DNA from: Rheinheimera tangshanensis
Lineage (GTDB): Bacteria; Pseudomonadota; Gammaproteobacteria; Enterobacterales; Alteromonadaceae
Length of the DNA stretch: 64,000 bases
NCBI RefSeq assembly: GCF_014645135.1
Contig: NZ_BMLH01000005.1
Span: 199,906 to 263,905, forward strand
Reading direction: 5' to 3'
This document shows positions 8,989 through 17,235 of the stretch, in pieces. Numbering within the stretch: position 1 is the stretch's first letter; the number at the start of each line of letters is the position of its first letter. A program made the translations under genes and the position numbers. Under the pieces are notes generated by a model, which was not told where the DNA came from, searched no databases, and was given only the letters and a program-made list of their open reading frames with translations.

Positions 8989-9777
8989 CTACAGCTGCTG
9001 AATAGCAGTACCCAGCATCTGATCAACAGTTGATATCACTTTGGAGTTCATTTCATACACACGCTGACTTTCAATCAGACTGACCAGTTCTTCTGTCACA
9101 TTCACGTTCGAAGTTTCCAGTGCGCCCTGAACTAAAATCCCGCGACCTTCCAGACCAGGAATACCTTGCACCGGATCACCGCTGGCCGCAGTGGCAGTAA
9201 ATAAGTTCTGACCTACAGGTTCTAAACCGGCCGGATTCACAAAGTTAGTGACAGTTAACTGCCCTACGACAGCTTGGTCGACCTGACCTGGTAAACGCAC
9301 AGACACTTCACCATCCTGTGAGATAGTGATGCTTTGGGCATCTTCAGGAATAACGATGTTGGGTTGAATTTGATAACCAGCCCCTGAGGTGACCAGATTG
9401 CCGTCACTGTCCGTAGTGAACTGGCCATTACGGCTGTAGGAGGTAGTACCATCCGGCATCAGCACCTCAAAGAAGCCATGGCCCTGGATCATCACATCCA
9501 GACTGCCTTCGGTCGTGATCATATTGCCTTGCGTAAAGCTTTTCTGGGTCGCGACCACTTTGGTACCTGCACCTAACATCAAACCATTCGGTAGCTCTGA
9601 GTTCTGAGAAGAACGTCCGCCTGGCTGGTTAATGTTTTGATACAGCAAGTCCTCAAATATCGCGCGACTTTTCTTAAAGCCTATAGTACTGGCGTTGGCC
9701 AGGTTATTGGAAATCACCGAAATATCACGCTGCTTCGCGTCTAAACCGGTTTTACTGATCCATAAAGCTGGATGCAT
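8989..9777 (-). CDS. flgG: flagellar distal rod protein FlgG
   Basis: FlgG builds the distal rod that crosses the peptidoglycan and outer membrane. At 262 residues it matches the usual size (about 260). It has the axial-protein N-terminal motif (SVISNNLANASTIGFKKSRAIFEDLLYQ) and the C-terminal FlgG signature (LETSNVNVTEELVSLIESQRVYEMNSKVISTVDQML). The middle VMIQGHGFFEV segment is conserved across rod and hook proteins. It lies 22 bases after flgF and 10 bases before flgH. Confidence 0.97.
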   Translation of the reverse strand: MHPALWISKTGLDAKQRDISVISNNLANASTIGFKKSRAIFEDLLYQNINQPGGRSSQNSELPNGLMLGAGTKVVATQKSFTQGNMITTEGSLDVMIQGHGFFEVLMPDGTTSYSRNGQFTTDSDGNLVTSGAGYQIQPNIVIPEDAQSITISQDGEVSVRLPGQVDQAVVGQLTVTNFVNPAGLEPVGQNLFTATAASGDPVQGIPGLEGRGILVQGALETSNVNVTEELVSLIESQRVYEMNSKVISTVDQMLGTAIQQL

Positions 9778-9799
9778 GCTAACCTCCCAGGCTCAAGCC

Positions 9800-10543
9800 T
9801 TAGATTATTCTCATAATTTGGTTGTGTTGCCGATCAATCTCTTCGGCCGTTTTCATCATTTTGACTTGAACTTCAAACTGACGTTGTAAACTGATCATCT
9901 GGGTCATTTCACCCACTGCATTGACATTACTGCCTTCAACTGCACCGCTGAGCACCCTGACCGTTGCATCTAATTCTGCAACTTCACCATCTTTGCGACG
10001 AAACAAACCGTCCGTGCCTTTTTCAATATCCTGAAACTCTGGTTTAACCAGCTTTAGTCGCCCCACATCCTGCATTACATTTGCTGGCGCGCCTTGAGGT
10101 CGGATGCTGATGGTACCGTCTCCACCAATTTCCATTTTCGCTATAGGTAAAGGCAACTGAATAGGGCCATCTTCGCCTATCACATTTAAGCCTGAGGCTG
10201 TTTGCAGTACTCCAGTCGGACTTAGCTGTAAATTGCCTGCTCTGGTATAAGCTTCGTTACCTTCAGCGTCTTGCACCGACAACCAGCCTTTGCCCTGCAC
10301 TGCGACATCAAGCTCACGCTCAGTGATAATAAAAGAGCCATCGTCAAAATTTTGACCTGGTCGCTCAGTCAGAGAAAAAACCCGAGTCGGCAACCCCTCA
10401 CCAAAAGCTTGCATAGCACGAGCCTGCTCTAAATCAGCTTTAAAGCCCGTCGTAGTGCTGTTTGCAAGGTTATTCGCTTTGATGCTGATGCCATTCATAT
10501 TTTCTTTGGCACCGCTCATTGCGATATAGAGTAAATGGTCCAT
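9800..10543 (-). CDS. flgF: flagellar proximal rod protein FlgF
   Basis: FlgF is a proximal rod subunit. The 247-residue protein has the N-terminal rod motif (ISIKANNLANSTTTGFKADLEQARAM), the central LDVAVQGKGWLSV segment and the C-terminal NAVGEMTQMISLQRQFEVQVKMMKTAEEID signature of FlgF. It is the first gene of flgFGHIJ, which has its own sigma-54 promoter. It is separated from flgE by a terminator and a small foreign-looking gene. The ATG follows GGAGG. Confidence 0.96.
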   Translation of the reverse strand: MDHLLYIAMSGAKENMNGISIKANNLANSTTTGFKADLEQARAMQAFGEGLPTRVFSLTERPGQNFDDGSFIITERELDVAVQGKGWLSVQDAEGNEAYTRAGNLQLSPTGVLQTASGLNVIGEDGPIQLPLPIAKMEIGGDGTISIRPQGAPANVMQDVGRLKLVKPEFQDIEKGTDGLFRRKDGEVAELDATVRVLSGAVEGSNVNAVGEMTQMISLQRQFEVQVKMMKTAEEIDRQHNQIMRII

Positions 10544-10574
10544 AGTCTGGCCTCCACTTGAGATAAGTTAAGTA

Positions 10575-10592
10575 AAGCAAGACTGATGCCAA
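10575..10592 (-). promoter_or_regulatory. sigma-54 promoter of flgFGHIJ
   Basis: On the minus strand TTGGCATCAGTCTTGCTT: GG at -24 and GC at -12 separated by exactly 10 bases, close to the RpoN consensus TGGCACG-N4-TTGCW. It would start transcription about 20 bases before flgF. This agrees with Pseudomonas-type separation of flgBCDE from flgFGHIJ. Confidence 0.8.
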
Positions 10593-10702
10593 CAAGGAAA
10601 ATCAGAATATTTAGAAAGAGGCTCAAAAACTATATGTCTGTAGTTAATAGAAAAATTACAATCGGGATTCTTTGTAATTTGTGGCCATGACAATGACAGC
10701 CT

Positions 10703-11107
10703 CTAGCGGACTGAGCAGACAAACTTAAATCTGTTGATCACGGAAAACCTGGTCGTAGCTTGGGTGAAATTATTATTACTCACCTCAATTTGCGCCTTAA
10801 ACTGAGTTGTAGCGGGTAATGACTGCGTAAGACTATGATTCTGACGTTCGGCACAATTATAGCTGCCTAGTAGAACATCGGACCCTGTGTACAACCGCAC
10901 TACGCAATCAACAGCCAAAGCTCTGACCGGATTGAATCCAATCATCACCAACTTTTCCAGATGTTCTGGTTTCTGTATAGACAAAGTACGGATTTCAGAT
11001 GCACCAGCTTTCAACACAAAATCGGTCGTCAACAGCACTTCCTGCTCAGACGCCACAGAAGAAAATGTCGCGAGCGTGCAAGAGAACAGAATAATTCTGA
11101 AGTTCAC
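10703..11107 (-). CDS. small secreted protein of unknown function inserted between flgE and flgF
   Basis: I do not recognise this family. The product from the GTG start is 134 residues with a likely signal peptide (NFRIILFSCTLATFSSVASE). The mature part is beta-rich with two conserved-looking cysteines (VDCVVRLY and SYNCAERQ) plus a terminal FVCSVR. GTG is chosen because GGAGG lies five bases before it; an ATG four codons upstream overlaps that ribosome site. It follows the flgE terminator and precedes the flgF sigma-54 promoter, so it is probably a separate unit. It could be an unrecognised accessory periplasmic flagellar protein or an unrelated insertion. Confidence 0.65.
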   Translation of the reverse strand: MNFRIILFSCTLATFSSVASEQEVLLTTDFVLKAGASEIRTLSIQKPEHLEKLVMIGFNPVRALAVDCVVRLYTGSDVLLGSYNCAERQNHSLTQSLPATTQFKAQIEVSNNNFTQATTRFSVINRFKFVCSVR

Positions 11108-11188
11108 TATAACCTCCATATTCTCTCAGTGAGCCTTGGACGGATAAATTCGTCTGAGCACTCACAGAGAACGTAAAATACAGGGAAT

Positions 11189-11223
11189 AAAAAAGCCCAA
11201 AGTAACAAGACTTTGGGCTTTTT
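11189..11223 (-). terminator. bidirectional Rho-independent terminator after flgE
   Basis: A 10-bp stem AAGCCCAAAG / CTTTGGGCTT with an 8-base loop is flanked by A-run and T-run, so it can act in both directions. It lies 11 bases after the flgE stop and closes the flgBCDE operon. Confidence 0.9.
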
Positions 11224-11233
11224 GAGGATCTTA

Positions 11234-12535
11234 TTATCGTATCTGCAGTACAGTATTTTGTAAGGTACTATTGACTTCAAGCGCCCTGGAGTTAGCCTGG
11301 AAGTTACGCTGAGCCGCAATCAAATCGACCAGCTCATTGGTTAGGTTGACGTTTGAACTTTCCAAAGCGGACGAGTTAATAGCTCCAAAAGTACCAGAAT
11401 TGGCCTCACCAGCTAAAGCTTCACCTGACATCAGGCTTTGACGCCACGAGGTATTGCCAGACTGGGTTAAACCTTGTGGGTTAGCAAACTTCACCATAGC
11501 TACCTGAGCTAAATAGGTTTGATCACCATTAGAATAAGACGCCATCACTTTACCTGCCGCATCAATATCTACGCTGGTTAAACGCCCCACTGTAGTACCG
11601 TCGCCATCTAAGCTGCCCAGCTCAAACTTGGATGAGTATTGTGTTGGGTTTTTCGTATTGCCCTGATCTGTAAAGTTGATAGAAACATCAGTAGTGAACT
11701 GAGCACCGTTCGCCAATAAACCATCCAAGGTAGCTTTTGGCATCACCAACGAAGGCATAGGAATAGTAGTTGGGTTACCGTTTAAATCAAAATCCAACAC
11801 AGGGGTTGCCGCAGGTAATGTAAAAGGTGTGCCCGTATTATCATCCAGCACCGCATACACTTCCCAGTCGTTATCTGTCACCGGGTTGGTACGACGGAAA
11901 TACATAGATAAAATATGTGGCTCCCCCAAACTGTCATAGACAGTGGTAGAAGTCTGGTTATTATAGGTTGCCGAGTTAGTGGCATCAAAAGCCGGCAACG
12001 GGTTTGCTTTAGGTTGCTGACGTGAATCCAGGTTCATCGTCAGAAACACGTTTTGTGTCGCACGAGGCGCACCAGCCGTGTTCGGGATCTGAATAGGCTG
12101 AGTGGTACTTAAACTGACTGAAGTTGTTTCACCATTGGCTGGATTCACCGGAAAGCCCTGCAAAAATCCACCATTGTTATCAGAAATAAAGTTGTTCTTA
12201 TCTAACTTAAAAGCACCAGCTCTGGTGTAGGAATAATCACGGTTACCAATCTCAGGAGAGATAGCAAAGAAACCATCACCGGTAATGGCTAAATCCAGTG
12301 AGTTATTGGTAAATTTTAACGAGCCTTGCGAGAACTGTTGTGCCACTTTAGAGGTGGTCACACCATCCCCTACTTTAGTTTTATTCGAGCTAAATACCGA
12401 AGCCGCATACACATCAGCAAATTCAGCGCGGGATTCTTTAAAGCCCGTGGTATTGACGTTAGCAATGTTGTTTGCCGTGGTATCAATATCTTTTTGAGCT
12501 GCAGCCAGGCCGCTTAACGCTATATTAAAACTCAT
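11234..12535 (-). CDS. flgE: flagellar hook protein FlgE
   Basis: FlgE polymerises into the universal-joint hook. The 433-residue protein has the axial N-terminal motif (DTTANNIANVNTTGFKESRAEFADVYAASVF) and the C-terminal ESSNVNLTNELVDLIAAQRNFQANSRALEVNSTLQNTVLQIR. The LDLAITGDGFFAI segment near residue 82 is typical. The central domain (about 150-350) is the variable hook surface. It lies 20 bases after flgD and ends at a strong terminator, so it is the last gene of flgBCDE. Confidence 0.97.
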   Translation of the reverse strand: MSFNIALSGLAAAQKDIDTTANNIANVNTTGFKESRAEFADVYAASVFSSNKTKVGDGVTTSKVAQQFSQGSLKFTNNSLDLAITGDGFFAISPEIGNRDYSYTRAGAFKLDKNNFISDNNGGFLQGFPVNPANGETTSVSLSTTQPIQIPNTAGAPRATQNVFLTMNLDSRQQPKANPLPAFDATNSATYNNQTSTTVYDSLGEPHILSMYFRRTNPVTDNDWEVYAVLDDNTGTPFTLPAATPVLDFDLNGNPTTIPMPSLVMPKATLDGLLANGAQFTTDVSINFTDQGNTKNPTQYSSKFELGSLDGDGTTVGRLTSVDIDAAGKVMASYSNGDQTYLAQVAMVKFANPQGLTQSGNTSWRQSLMSGEALAGEANSGTFGAINSSALESSNVNLTNELVDLIAAQRNFQANSRALEVNSTLQNTVLQIR

Positions 12536-12555
12536 AGATCACCTCAATTCGTTGA

Positions 12556-13302
12556 TTAGGTAGCAATTTCTTCAATATCAGATAATTTTTTCTGGCCTTG
12601 GCCATACACATTCAATAACAGGCCTTGTGTGGTGCCGTTGCCTAAAGTAATACTGGTCACAGGGGCATAGATAGAAGTCACAATAGCTTCGTTTTTCCCG
12701 GCGATAGAACCTTCCACCGATATGGTGTAAACGCCTTTAGGAGCGAGCTCCATCACAGGATTGCCCTTATCATCCACCTTAGGTGTGCCATCTTCATTCA
12801 ATACCTGAGTATCCGTAGTTCCATCCCAGGGCAGCTGTAAACGCCCGGCTACTGTATCTTTGTCAGGTAAGCTGACGGAGCGAATAACAACACCTTCAGC
12901 ATTTTTGATCTGCACTTTGACGTTAGTTGCATTTTCAGGGAAGTTTGCACTAGCAACGACTTCATTTTTTCCGTCAAATACGATGTCATCTGATTTCACC
13001 AACACATACTGTCCAACCAGAGATGACGCCTGCAGCGCCTGACTGGAATTCATGGTGGTAGCAAAATCTTTAAAATTGGTATTCAGCGAAGAGATACCAT
13101 CGGCCATAGTAAAATTGGTCATTTGAGCAATCATCTGATCATTCTCGACCGGTTTGGTCGGATCCTGATAGGCCAACTGCTGAGTCAACAGCGCAAAGAA
13201 ATCAGATTGAGTTAAAGCGCCATTATTATTTTCTGTTGTAGTGGGTTTATCTCCCCAATACATACCATCCAGCGGATTCGTCGTATTATCTACTTTACTC
13301 AT
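12556..13302 (-). CDS. flgD: flagellar hook assembly scaffold FlgD
   Basis: FlgD is the cap that lets hook subunits assemble and is discarded afterwards. The 248-residue sequence has the N-terminal FlgD motif (LTQSDFFALLTQQLAYQDPTKPVENDQMIAQMTNFTMADGI, residues 29-69). It is followed by an Ig-like/tudor-like C-terminal half (SSLVGQYVLVKSDDIVFDG, then GVYTISVEGSIAG). The size matches the family (about 230). It lies between flgC and flgE in one operon. Confidence 0.95.
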   Translation of the reverse strand: MSKVDNTTNPLDGMYWGDKPTTTENNNGALTQSDFFALLTQQLAYQDPTKPVENDQMIAQMTNFTMADGISSLNTNFKDFATTMNSSQALQASSLVGQYVLVKSDDIVFDGKNEVVASANFPENATNVKVQIKNAEGVVIRSVSLPDKDTVAGRLQLPWDGTTDTQVLNEDGTPKVDDKGNPVMELAPKGVYTISVEGSIAGKNEAIVTSIYAPVTSITLGNGTTQGLLLNVYGQGQKKLSDIEEIAT

Positions 13303-13312
13303 AGCCTACTCC

Positions 13313-13729
13313 CTAGCGTTGGCCTAGCATCAGCGTACGGCTCACCATTTGTTTAGCCGCATCAGCCACCTGCACATTGGTCTCGTAAGAGCGTGAGGCA
13401 GAAATCATGTTTGCCATCTCTTCCATGATGTTGACATTGGGTTTGTAGATATAACCTTTTTCATCAGACAAAGGATGATGTGGTGCGTACTCGACATTCA
13501 GCGGTGCATCAGATTCAACAATACCCAATACCTGGACCTTGGCGCCTTCCTGGCCCTGCTGAGCTTGCTCTAACGCAGTGGCGAACACAGGGTGGCGCGC
13601 TCTGTAAGTTTGGTCGACACTGCTACTAATACTATTGGCATTCGCCATATTACTGGCAGTGGTGTTCAGCCGCACTTGTTGCGCAGACATTCCGCTCCCG
13701 GCAATATCAAAAACGTTGTAAAGACTCAT
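13313..13729 (-). CDS. flgC: flagellar proximal rod protein FlgC
   Basis: FlgC is a proximal rod subunit. At 138 residues it is the family's normal size. It shows the rod N-terminal motif (GMSAQQVRLNTTASNMANANS) and the C-terminal HPLSDEKGYIYKPNVNIMEEMANMISASRSYETNVQVADAAKQMV signature. The start codon overlaps the flgB stop by one base (TAATG), which indicates translational coupling. Confidence 0.97.
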   Translation of the reverse strand: MSLYNVFDIAGSGMSAQQVRLNTTASNMANANSISSSVDQTYRARHPVFATALEQAQQGQEGAKVQVLGIVESDAPLNVEYAPHHPLSDEKGYIYKPNVNIMEEMANMISASRSYETNVQVADAAKQMVSRTLMLGQR

Positions 13730-14130
13730 TATTGAGTACCTCCGGTAATAGCTTTTTTCAGGCCGCTTATGCGACTGTTCAGGAAATTCAGCGTAGTTTG
13801 ATACTCCATGCTATTGCGGGTAAAAGCATTCCGCTCTTCATGGATATCCACAGTATTGCCATCCCCTGTGTCAGGTTGATTAGGAATACGATATTGAGAA
13901 TCAGCATGGCGGGCTGTAGAAATTTCAAAATGCTTTGGGTCAGTCCGGCCAAGCGAACCTGACTGGCGCGACTGAGCACCCGCTAATGCGGTTTGAAAAT
14001 CCATGTCTTTTGCCTTGTAACCCGGAGTATCGGCATTTGCGATATTTTCGGCCAAGACTTGAGAGCGTTTATCACGGATCAGTAGTGCATCGGGGTGAAG
14101 CCCGAATGCTTTATCGAAGCTGATTGCCAT
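13729..14130 (-). CDS. flgB: flagellar proximal rod protein FlgB
   Basis: FlgB is the first proximal rod subunit. From the chosen ATG the product is 133 residues (MAISFDKAFGLHPDALLIRDKR), with AENIANADTPGYKAKDMDFQTAL in the N-terminal half and the C-terminal YQTTLNFLNSRISGLKKAI. I chose this start because AGGA sits eight bases before it; the next ATG upstream overlaps that ribosome site. It is the first gene of flgBCDE and follows a sigma-54 promoter. Confidence 0.95.
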   Translation of the reverse strand: MAISFDKAFGLHPDALLIRDKRSQVLAENIANADTPGYKAKDMDFQTALAGAQSRQSGSLGRTDPKHFEISTARHADSQYRIPNQPDTGDGNTVDIHEERNAFTRNSMEYQTTLNFLNSRISGLKKAITGGTQ

Positions 14131-14165
14131 TATTGCCATCCTGTTTTTCAGAGATGGCAAATACT

Positions 14166-14183
14166 AAGCAAAACTCAGGCCAG
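14166..14183 (-). promoter_or_regulatory. sigma-54 promoter of flgBCDE
   Basis: On the minus strand CTGGCCTGAGTTTTGCTT: GG-N10-GC with TGGC and TTGCT intact. It sits in the 62-base gap between cheR and flgB and would start transcription about 25 bases before flgB. Confidence 0.75.
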
Positions 14184-14192
14184 AATTTATAG

Positions 14193-15032
14193 TCAGATTT
14201 TTTTGCGGTAGACAATGCCTGGATTACAACGCACCATATCAAAGTCGTTGTTCAGGCTAGAGAGAGACTCAGAAGCGCCCAAAAACAAGTAACCACGCGG
14301 GTTTAGGGCTTGAGAGAACTGTTTGATGATCTTCATTTTCACTTCAGGGGAGAAGTAAATAAGTACGTTACGACAGAAAATAATATCGAACTTGCCAAGC
14401 AAGGTATAACTGTCTAACAGATTCAAATGCCGGAAAGACACGTTTTTACGAACGGCATCTTTTAGCCGCATCATGCCGTTGCCTGAATCGTCAAAAAATT
14501 TACTGCGCCGCTCAGGTGATAAGCCCCGCGATAAAGCCAAGCCGTCATATTCAGCGCGCTGGCAATGTTCCAGCATCGCATTAGATATATCAGTGCCTAA
14601 AATATGTAAACCCATAGGGAAGGCAGAAGGCCGACTTTGCTGGTACTCCAGCCCTGTCATTGCGATAGAATAAGGTTCTTGTCCGGAAGAACTTGCAGCC
14701 GACCAAATTTTGACAGTTTTATGGTCTTTCTCAAACTCAGGCAGAATTTGCTTCTTTAAAAGTTCATAAGGGTAATTATCGCGAAACCATAAAGTTTCAT
14801 TAGTCGTCATGGCATCGATAACAGCGGAACGTAGTTGCCGTTCAAAAGGACTTAACGTTTTGTTTAATAACTCTGACAGCGAAGATAAACCAAAACGCTG
14901 CATCAAAGGCGCCAGGCGACTTTTCACCAGATATTGTTTGTTGTCACCCAGCACAATACCGCACTGCTGCTCGAGAAAATCCCGAAACAATCGATACTCA
15001 CTTTCCTGCAGCTCTTTGTTTGCCACTAACAT
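14193..15032 (-). CDS. cheR: chemotaxis protein methyltransferase CheR
   Basis: CheR transfers methyl groups from S-adenosylmethionine to glutamates of chemoreceptors for adaptation. The 279-residue protein has the helical N-terminal domain (RLFRDFLEQQCGIVLGDNKQYLVKSRL). It also has the methyltransferase core: NETLWFRDNYPYELL near 79, KIWSAASSSGQEPYSIAM near 110 and FDIIFCRNVLIYFSPE near 215. There is no C-terminal receptor-binding pentapeptide partner in view. It starts eight bases after cheV, just upstream of flgB, as in Vibrio and Shewanella. Confidence 0.96.
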   Translation of the reverse strand: MLVANKELQESEYRLFRDFLEQQCGIVLGDNKQYLVKSRLAPLMQRFGLSSLSELLNKTLSPFERQLRSAVIDAMTTNETLWFRDNYPYELLKKQILPEFEKDHKTVKIWSAASSSGQEPYSIAMTGLEYQQSRPSAFPMGLHILGTDISNAMLEHCQRAEYDGLALSRGLSPERRSKFFDDSGNGMMRLKDAVRKNVSFRHLNLLDSYTLLGKFDIIFCRNVLIYFSPEVKMKIIKQFSQALNPRGYLFLGASESLSSLNNDFDMVRCNPGIVYRKKI

Positions 15033-15039
15033 AAAACCT

Positions 15040-15969
15040 CTAATCAGTATGCAACCATTTGCGCACGGATTCGGCTAATTCATCCGGGTTAAATTTCGCA
15101 ATAAAATCATCAGCGCCCACTTTCTGCACCATCTGCTGGTTAAATACACCGCTAAGCGAGGTATGTAAAATAACATGCAATGGTTTCAATTTGGGATCCA
15201 AGCGAATTTCAGCAGTCAGAGTGTAGCCATCCATCTCAGGCATCTCGATATCGGAGATCAGCAAACCTACTTTATCCGTGACTGAGTTCTGGCAAGCGGT
15301 CGCCGTTTCCTGCAAAAAGGTTAAAGCTTCCCGACCATTATTCACCAGGTGCATTTTAACACCCAGGCCCTCTAACGCCCTTTTCACCTGATTTCTGGCC
15401 ACAACTGAGTCATCAGCAATCAAAATTAATCTGTCGCCTAAATCTTCGCTGATGGTAGACGTCACTACTGAGCTGCTGATTGTGGTTGGCGATGGAGAAA
15501 TTTCTTCCAGAATTTTCTCCACATCAATGATCTCTACCAGCTCTTTATCTATCTCAGTAATAGCAGTCAAATAACTCTGTTTACCACCTGTGCCTTTTGG
15601 CGGTGGCATGATAGAAGCCCAGTTAATATTGATAATGCGTTCAACAGACTGCACCAAAAACCCCTGCACTGAGCGGTTGTATTCAGCAATGATGATAAAA
15701 GAGTCTTTGGTGTTTTCTATTGCACGGCCACCTGTAGCCAAACTCAAGTCAATCACTGAAATGGTCTGTCCCCGGATATGGGCAATACCTCTGACATATT
15801 TATTGCGTTTAGGAATGGCGGTTAAGGGCGGACATTGCAACACCTCACGCACTTTAAATACGTTAATGCCAAAACGTTGATTACCCTGCAAGCGGAATAA
15901 TAGAAGTTCCAGTCTGTTCTGGCCAACTAATTGAGTGCGCTGATTGACTGAATCCAGAATACCCGCCAT
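15040..15969 (-). CDS. cheV: chemotaxis coupling protein CheV
   Basis: CheV couples receptors to the CheA kinase and carries its own phosphorylatable receiver. The 309-residue protein has an N-terminal CheW domain (about 15-165; FGINVFKVREVLQCPPLTAIP, GIAHIRGQTISVIDLSLATGG). A receiver domain follows (about 178-305) with LILIADDSVVARNQVKRAL, the acceptor Asp in LLISDIEMPEMDGYTLT and a conserved Lys in DDFIAKFNPDEL. It is divergent from flgA and forms a unit with cheR. Confidence 0.96.
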   Translation of the reverse strand: MAGILDSVNQRTQLVGQNRLELLLFRLQGNQRFGINVFKVREVLQCPPLTAIPKRNKYVRGIAHIRGQTISVIDLSLATGGRAIENTKDSFIIIAEYNRSVQGFLVQSVERIININWASIMPPPKGTGGKQSYLTAITEIDKELVEIIDVEKILEEISPSPTTISSSVVTSTISEDLGDRLILIADDSVVARNQVKRALEGLGVKMHLVNNGREALTFLQETATACQNSVTDKVGLLISDIEMPEMDGYTLTAEIRLDPKLKPLHVILHTSLSGVFNQQMVQKVGADDFIAKFNPDELAESVRKWLHTD

Positions 15970-16011
15970 TGAAGACTCCCTTACCTAAACGAATTCGTGA
16001 ACCTAAAAAAT

Positions 16012-16028
16012 CGGGAACGATTCTTGCT
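16012..16028 (+). promoter_or_regulatory. sigma-54 promoter of flgA
   Basis: CGGGAACGATTCTTGCT: GG and GC are 10 bases apart, and GGAACG-N4-TTGCT differs from the RpoN consensus GGCACG-N4-TTGCW by one base. Transcription would start about 75 bases before flgA. Confidence 0.55.
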
Positions 16029-16063
16029 TGGACCACTCTAGAATGAAAAATGACTGAAAATTG

Positions 16064-16079
16064 ACATACTTAAGTATGT
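16064..16079. promoter_or_regulatory. perfect 16-base palindrome in the cheV-flgA spacer
   Basis: ACATACTTAAGTATGT reads the same on both strands. It lies in the divergent control region between cheV and flgA, upstream of a GCCGATAA sequence (16091-16098) that matches a FliA -10 but has a poor -35. It may be a dimeric regulator site. I cannot name the regulator. Confidence 0.3.
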
Positions 16080-16115
16080 TATAACCCTTTGCCGATAAAG
16101 CATAGCTGAAACCAT

Positions 16116-16817
16116 ATGAAAATGTACGATAAATTTTCGAAATACTCGCTGCTCTGCGCTTTTGCAGCCAGCACTTTTTGTGCGGTATTTTCACTACAAG
16201 CGGCAAGTTTTAGTCCTGCTCAGTTGACTGCTGCAACCTCTGACTGGTTAAAACAGCAAGACCAAGTACCGGCTGGTACCCACAGCCAGATCTCAGCATT
16301 GGACTCCCGGCTCCCAGATAAAGAGTGCGATCAGCCTTTGCAGTTTAGCTTTGCAGGGCCGGTGAACAATCAAGCAACAGTACAGATCCGCTGTCCAGGT
16401 CCAAAACCCTGGCAGCTTTTTGTTTCTGCACGCTTCTCTGAGCAAACTGAAGCTGTGATTAGCCTGCGAAATATTACTCTAGGTTCGCTGATCAGTGCCG
16501 ATATGTTAACAGTGGGGCAAGCTGATTTACGTTTGGCGCGAGGCTCTTTAGTTAAAGAACCGGCGTCAGTGATTGGAGCCAGAGTAAAAAGAAGCTTATC
16601 AGCAGGACAAGTGGTGACATTGCAGGATCTTTGTCTTGTATGTAAAGGCGATATAGTTACAATTAGTGGGTTAAATAACGGCCTTGAGGTCAGAACCGCT
16701 GGCATAGCACAAATGGACGGCATTTTGGGTGACCAGATCAGGGTCAGCAACAGGCAATCCAATCGAATCGTTGTTGCAGAAGTAGTAGCAGTGAAAAAAG
16801 TCGAAATAAAATTTTAA
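16116..16817 (+). CDS. flgA: flagellar P-ring chaperone FlgA
   Basis: FlgA is the periplasmic chaperone for assembly of the FlgI P ring. The 233-residue protein has an N-terminal signal peptide (LLCAFAASTFCAVFSLQAAS) and a C-terminal SAF-type domain: LRNITLGSLISADMLTVGQADLR, then GARVKRSLSAGQVVTLQDLCLVCKGDIVTI. It ends with IRVSNRQSNRIVVAEVVAVKKVEI as expected for FlgA. A second ATG two codons in is also possible; neither has a strong ribosome site. It is divergent from cheV and followed by flgMN. Confidence 0.94.
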   Translation: MKMYDKFSKYSLLCAFAASTFCAVFSLQAASFSPAQLTAATSDWLKQQDQVPAGTHSQISALDSRLPDKECDQPLQFSFAGPVNNQATVQIRCPGPKPWQLFVSARFSEQTEAVISLRNITLGSLISADMLTVGQADLRLARGSLVKEPASVIGARVKRSLSAGQVVTLQDLCLVCKGDIVTISGLNNGLEVRTAGIAQMDGILGDQIRVSNRQSNRIVVAEVVAVKKVEIKF

Positions 16818-16825
16818 ATAATGCC

Positions 16826-16852
16826 TAAAGTTTTGTCAGTCGATGCCGTTAT
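16826..16852 (+). promoter_or_regulatory. sigma-28 (FliA) promoter of flgMN
   Basis: TAAAGTTT, an 11-base spacer and GCCGTTAT: the -35 is a perfect FliA match and the -10 matches seven of eight. It sits nine bases after the flgA stop and shows that flgM must start downstream of it. FlgM is the anti-sigma-28 factor, so this makes the usual autoregulatory loop. Confidence 0.85.
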
Positions 16853-16893
16853 ACAGAGTAAGGGATCCGAAACCGGATGAAGAGGATAGAGAA

Positions 16894-17235
16894 ATGGCGA
16901 TTAATGTAAACACTGGCCTGCCAGTCACTCAACAGGTGAAAGCAGATAAAGCCGAACAACAAAACATTCAAAAACAGCAGGTTGCACAACAACAGGCCGT
17001 TCAGCAGCAAAGCACAACAGGCACAGCTGCACAAAAACAGGATTCAGTTTCGCTGACATCTCAGGCCCAGCAGTTTAGTAAGGCCCAGGAAAAAGCAAAA
17101 GCAAGCTCAGGTATTGATCAAGAGAAAGTGGACAAGATCAAACAAGAGATCTCTGAAGGCAAATACAAAGTGAATGTAGAGCAGCTGGCACGCCGTATCG
17201 TTCAGTTTGAAGGCGAGTTCTTCAACAAAAAATGA
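16894..17235 (+). CDS. flgM: anti-sigma-28 factor FlgM
   Basis: FlgM holds FliA inactive until it is exported through the finished hook. The chosen ATG gives 113 residues (MAINVNTGLPVTQQ). The N-terminal half is Gln-rich and disordered-looking. The C-terminal half has DSVSLTSQAQQF and KVDKIKQEISEGKYKVNVEQLARRIVQFE, the sigma-binding helices of FlgM. A GTG/ATG-like start 17 codons upstream falls inside the FliA promoter and is rejected. It overlaps flgN by four bases (ATGA). Confidence 0.93.
   Translation: MAINVNTGLPVTQQVKADKAEQQNIQKQQVAQQQAVQQQSTTGTAAQKQDSVSLTSQAQQFSKAQEKAKASSGIDQEKVDKIKQEISEGKYKVNVEQLARRIVQFEGEFFNKK

Noticed and set aside
16843-16893. An upstream start for flgM adding 17 residues.
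   Set aside because: It lies inside the FliA promoter -10, so it cannot be in the transcript, and MAINVN matches the family start.
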